DNA from: a gamma proteobacterium SCGC AAA076-P13
GTDB taxonomy: Bacteria; Pseudomonadota; Gammaproteobacteria; Magnimaribacterales; D2472
Reading direction: 5' to 3'
Length of the DNA stretch: 64,000 nt
Assembly: GCA_000384935.1 (NCBI GenBank)
Contig: ARRA01000005.1
Coordinates: 1 to 64,000 of the forward strand
Below, in pieces: positions 61,686 through 64,000 of the stretch. The notes under the pieces are model-generated. The model ran no database searches. It saw only the letters and a list, made by a program, of their open reading frames with translations, and was not told the DNA's origin. Made by a program: the position numbers and the translations under genes. How positions within the stretch are numbered: position 1 is the first letter of the stretch; each line of letters begins with the position of its first letter.

Positions 61686-62581
61686 GAATCTAGCTGATCC
61701 ATATTCTTAATAGCCTTGCCCATCTGGCGCTCCCTTGTGGCATGCTCATTGACAGACTTTAGCATTGCATCTGCCTTCTTTAATAGGTCATCTGTTGAGC
61801 TACTAAATTTTTCAAATTCTTTTTTTAGTTTTCCAAACTCTTCCATGATCTCACCAGCTCTTTCATTTAAAGCCAAGGTCCTAAAACCCATATGTACGCT
61901 TATTAGATATGCAGCAAGAGAATTAGGGCCCATGATCAACACTCTTGAGTCTCTAAAGATTTGCTCTCGTAGGTTATCAATAGAATCTATCAACTGCATC
62001 AGTGACTCACTAGGTATATACATAACACCCAGATCTATTGTTATACCAGTTTGAACATATTTTTCTTTTATATCTATCGCATCCTTTATTACATGCCTTC
62101 TAATGTCATCAATTGATTTTTTTACAGACCTCTCATCGCTTTGCTGAATAGAAGCTAAGTAATTGTCATACAACCCAGATGGAAATTTAGCGTCTATTGG
62201 TAACAGCAAACCTTCAGGCATTTTTAAGACAATTTCTACTCTTTTACCCGAACCAGTTATTACCTCTGCATTCTTTTCAAATTGACTGGGCGGAAAAATA
62301 TCTTGCACTATGGCTTCAAGAGACCACTCTCCAAATTTACCAGCAAGAGTTCCTCCAGATAGGTACCTTTTCAGTTTATCTAATGGATCGTGGAAGGATT
62401 GAATATCTTTTGTTAAGTCAGATATATTTATTTCTTGCCTTTCCATGGCCTTGTCAATATCTTTTAAAGACTCCTCATTAGATGTTTTTGAAGGATCTTC
62501 TTTAAGATTTAAAAAGATAATTGATATTAACAGCAGAATGACTATTACTAATAAAATCGATACAACCCAAAGTCCACTCAT
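61682..62581 (-). CDS. rmuC: DNA recombination protein RmuC
   Basis: A 299-residue RmuC. An N-terminal membrane anchor (about 4-25) is followed by a coiled coil and the RmuC domain (about 70-270) with WSLEAIVQDIFPPSQF, LPIDAKFPSGLYDNY and MGPNSLAAYLISVHMGFR. RmuC restrains inversions at short inverted repeats and resembles a nuclease. It is shorter than E. coli RmuC (475), mainly by loss of the long coiled coil. The 105-base spacer to the aminotransferase (62582-62686) is AT-rich with no clear gene. Confidence 0.93.
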   Translation of the reverse strand: MSGLWVVSILLVIVILLLISIIFLNLKEDPSKTSNEESLKDIDKAMERQEINISDLTKDIQSFHDPLDKLKRYLSGGTLAGKFGEWSLEAIVQDIFPPSQFEKNAEVITGSGKRVEIVLKMPEGLLLPIDAKFPSGLYDNYLASIQQSDERSVKKSIDDIRRHVIKDAIDIKEKYVQTGITIDLGVMYIPSESLMQLIDSIDNLREQIFRDSRVLIMGPNSLAAYLISVHMGFRTLALNERAGEIMEEFGKLKKEFEKFSSSTDDLLKKADAMLKSVNEHATRERQMGKAIKNMDQLDS

Positions 62582-62686
62582 ACAAAAAACCTTTAATAAG
62601 AATTAAAACTATATATATTTAACCTATTCTTTATAACTTATATTACATATACAACTCTAAGTTATATCCTATAAAATAAGAAATAT

Positions 62687-63892
62687 ATGTCTAACATTCT
62701 AACTCATTTTGAAGAAATCAAAGCCAAAGGCTTATCAATTGATATTACTAGAGGTAAGCCGCACGCTTCCCAGTTAGACCTTTCAAATGAGCTTCTATCC
62801 ATGGAAGTAGAACCTTACGAAGGGTCGATTGATTTAAGGAACTACGGAGAGCCTCTAGGTATAGAGGGTGCTAGAAAACTTGGTTCTGAGCTTCTCTCTG
62901 CGCCTTATGAGAACATAATCACGGGAGAGCAGTCCAGCCTCTTATTAACTTACCAAACAATTTTAGCTAACTATCTTTTTGCTGAACCAATTGCTTGGAA
63001 GGATATGGAGAGTCCAAAGGTAATTTGTCCAGTACCTGGCTTTGATAGACATTTTAGAATGCTGGAAGACTTTGGTATTGAAATGCTAACAGTACCACTC
63101 ACAAATGATGGGCCTGATATAGAATCGTTTAAACTTTTAATGAAAACAAACGAGAATATTGTGGGTATGCTTTGCGTTCCAAGGCATTCAAACCCTTCTG
63201 GAGAGGTTTATTCAGATAGCAATTTAAGAGATATTTTTAATATTGGGATATCTTATTCTAAGGACTTCCTATTCATTTTTGATAACGCTTATCTCGTTCA
63301 TGATTTCATGCCAACCAAATCTCAAAAACCAATATGGGAAATAGCCACAGAAGAAAGTGCATCTGCGCAAGTGGTTGAAGTTACATCTTTTTCAAAAGTA
63401 ACATTTGGTGGAGGAGGCCTATCATTCATGGCTGCTTCAGGAAAAAATCTTTCTCTCATAAAAAAAATGAGAGAATCGATGGTAATTTGCCCTGATAAAA
63501 TCAATCAAAAAAGACATATACAGTTCTTTAAGAACGTAGATGATATAAAAAAACACATGATCAGGCATGCCGAATTAGTAAAGCCAAAGTTTGAGATTGC
63601 TTATCAAGCATTAGAAGTAATAGGATCTGATATAGGATCATATTCAAAACCTACAGGCGGTTACTTTATTACATTTACATCTCAAAAACCCATTGCATCT
63701 AGAATAGTGGAATTATGTAAAGAAGCTGGGGTATTGATAACTCCTGCTGGCGCAACTTTTCCTCATGGAATTGATCCCAAAGATAATACGCTTAGATTAG
63801 CTCCAACATTTGTAGACTTAGATGAGCTCAAAGACGCTATGGATGTGTTTGTCACTGCAATTCAGGTTGCAGATCTTGAAGCTCAAAACTAA
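62687..63892 (+). CDS. PLP-dependent aminotransferase (Asp_aminotransf/PF12897 type)
   Basis: A 401-residue fold-type I aminotransferase. The PLP lysine is in TSFSKVTFGGGGLSF, with DNAYLVHD and PRHSNPSG as other cofactor and substrate sites. The start LSIDITRGKPHASQLDLSN matches a group of class I aminotransferases (PF12897) often called alanine or aspartate aminotransferases. The exact amino donor is not readable. The stop overlaps the tail of the minus-strand gene at 63889. Confidence 0.85.
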   Translation: MSNILTHFEEIKAKGLSIDITRGKPHASQLDLSNELLSMEVEPYEGSIDLRNYGEPLGIEGARKLGSELLSAPYENIITGEQSSLLLTYQTILANYLFAEPIAWKDMESPKVICPVPGFDRHFRMLEDFGIEMLTVPLTNDGPDIESFKLLMKTNENIVGMLCVPRHSNPSGEVYSDSNLRDIFNIGISYSKDFLFIFDNAYLVHDFMPTKSQKPIWEIATEESASAQVVEVTSFSKVTFGGGGLSFMAASGKNLSLIKKMRESMVICPDKINQKRHIQFFKNVDDIKKHMIRHAELVKPKFEIAYQALEVIGSDIGSYSKPTGGYFITFTSQKPIASRIVELCKEAGVLITPAGATFPHGIDPKDNTLRLAPTFVDLDELKDAMDVFVTAIQVADLEAQN

Positions 63893-64000
63893 TTCTTAGA
63901 TCTCATATGGGGAGAGTAATTCTTGCCATCGTATTTAGAAAACATTTTTTTTATATCAGGATGATTGCATGGGATTCCAGACTCATCAGTTAATAAATTT
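63889..64000 (-). CDS. 3' end of an unidentified gene (truncated by window edge)
   Basis: On the minus strand an open frame enters from the window end and stops at TAG 63889-63891. The 36 visible residues end with SKYDGKNYSPHMRSKN and contain DESGIPCNHPDIKKMF. The composition is protein-like, and the stop overlaps the convergent aminotransferase stop by 4 bases, which is the usual packing here. Too little is seen to name a family. Confidence 0.55.
   Translation of the reverse strand, partial: NLLTDESGIPCNHPDIKKMFSKYDGKNYSPHMRSKN

Noticed and set aside
1..64000. CRISPR arrays, tRNA or rRNA genes, insertion sequences and long tandem repeats
   Set aside because: No regularly spaced repeats, cloverleaf candidates, transposase frames or long repeats were seen in the spacers on either strand.

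Overview
The window is a dense, AT-rich chromosomal segment of a marine-type gammaproteobacterium. The low GC, streamlined spacing, many overlapping genes, TonB energisation cluster, peptidase and lipid genes recall SAR86-like oligotrophs. That placement is inference from gene content and order, not a computed phylogeny. Gammaproteobacterial order is clear in several blocks: metX-metW-rdgB-hemW, yggS-proC-yggT, rppH-lgt-thyA-folA, and a yrfG-like nucleotidase beside cysQ. I see no rRNA, tRNA, insertion sequence, prophage or CRISPR array, and no gene-free stretch over 300 bases. Both ends cut through genes: a methyltransferase at 1-510 and the 3' end of an unidentified minus-strand gene at 63889-64000.

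Layout. 1-2600: methyltransferase, serine hydrolase and SGNH hydrolase. 2765-7980: plus-strand genes for a DUF1330 protein, a Mpo1-like (DUF962) protein, a fatty-acid/sterol hydroxylase, a DUF3445 haem N-demethylase-like protein, a membrane protein, and an ALDH7 plus saccharopine dehydrogenase pair that looks like lysine catabolism. 7981-8629: XRE regulator with a membrane protein. 8755-14402: lipid and membrane genes, a DUF885 hydrolase, a crotonase, a GNAT, a divergent Bax-inhibitor-1 protein and a Cys-rich mini-protein. 14456-21250: PDZ lipoprotein, typA, M20 amidohydrolase, nitronate monooxygenase, a chain of small overlapping genes and a beta-hydroxyacid dehydrogenase.

21252-23935 is the most unusual locus. 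A GlcNAc-transferase of the Skp1-GnT type (with MazG and two small genes in its operon) is divergent from a prolyl 4-hydroxylase, which suggests sequential hydroxylation and glycosylation of a bacterial protein. 23937-32136: RpiR/HexR regulator, uvrD, and a TRAP transporter split into a lipoprotein binding subunit (with lipB-lipA) and a distant dctQM pair. 32182-38420: yaaA under a Fur-like box, dienoyl-CoA isomerase, two exported phosphatases, yrfG/cysQ, and rpoH behind a perfect palindrome. 38447-47309: housekeeping genes from trmB and hemW to argS and efp. 47357-50035: ACE-like M2 peptidase and a DUF1295 protein. 50118-55366: a six-gene TonB2-type energisation operon. 55361-58795: folA-thyA-lgt-tauE-rppH. 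58814-64000: HAD phosphatase, dadA, Fur-controlled FTR1 iron permease, rmuC and a PLP aminotransferase.

The genes suggest a cell that takes up iron and large substrates through TonB receptors, strips phosphate and peptides in the periplasm, and oxidises amino acids and lipids. Several plus-strand genes have a -10 hexamer only 6-7 nt before the ATG and no Shine-Dalgarno sequence, which points to leaderless transcripts.
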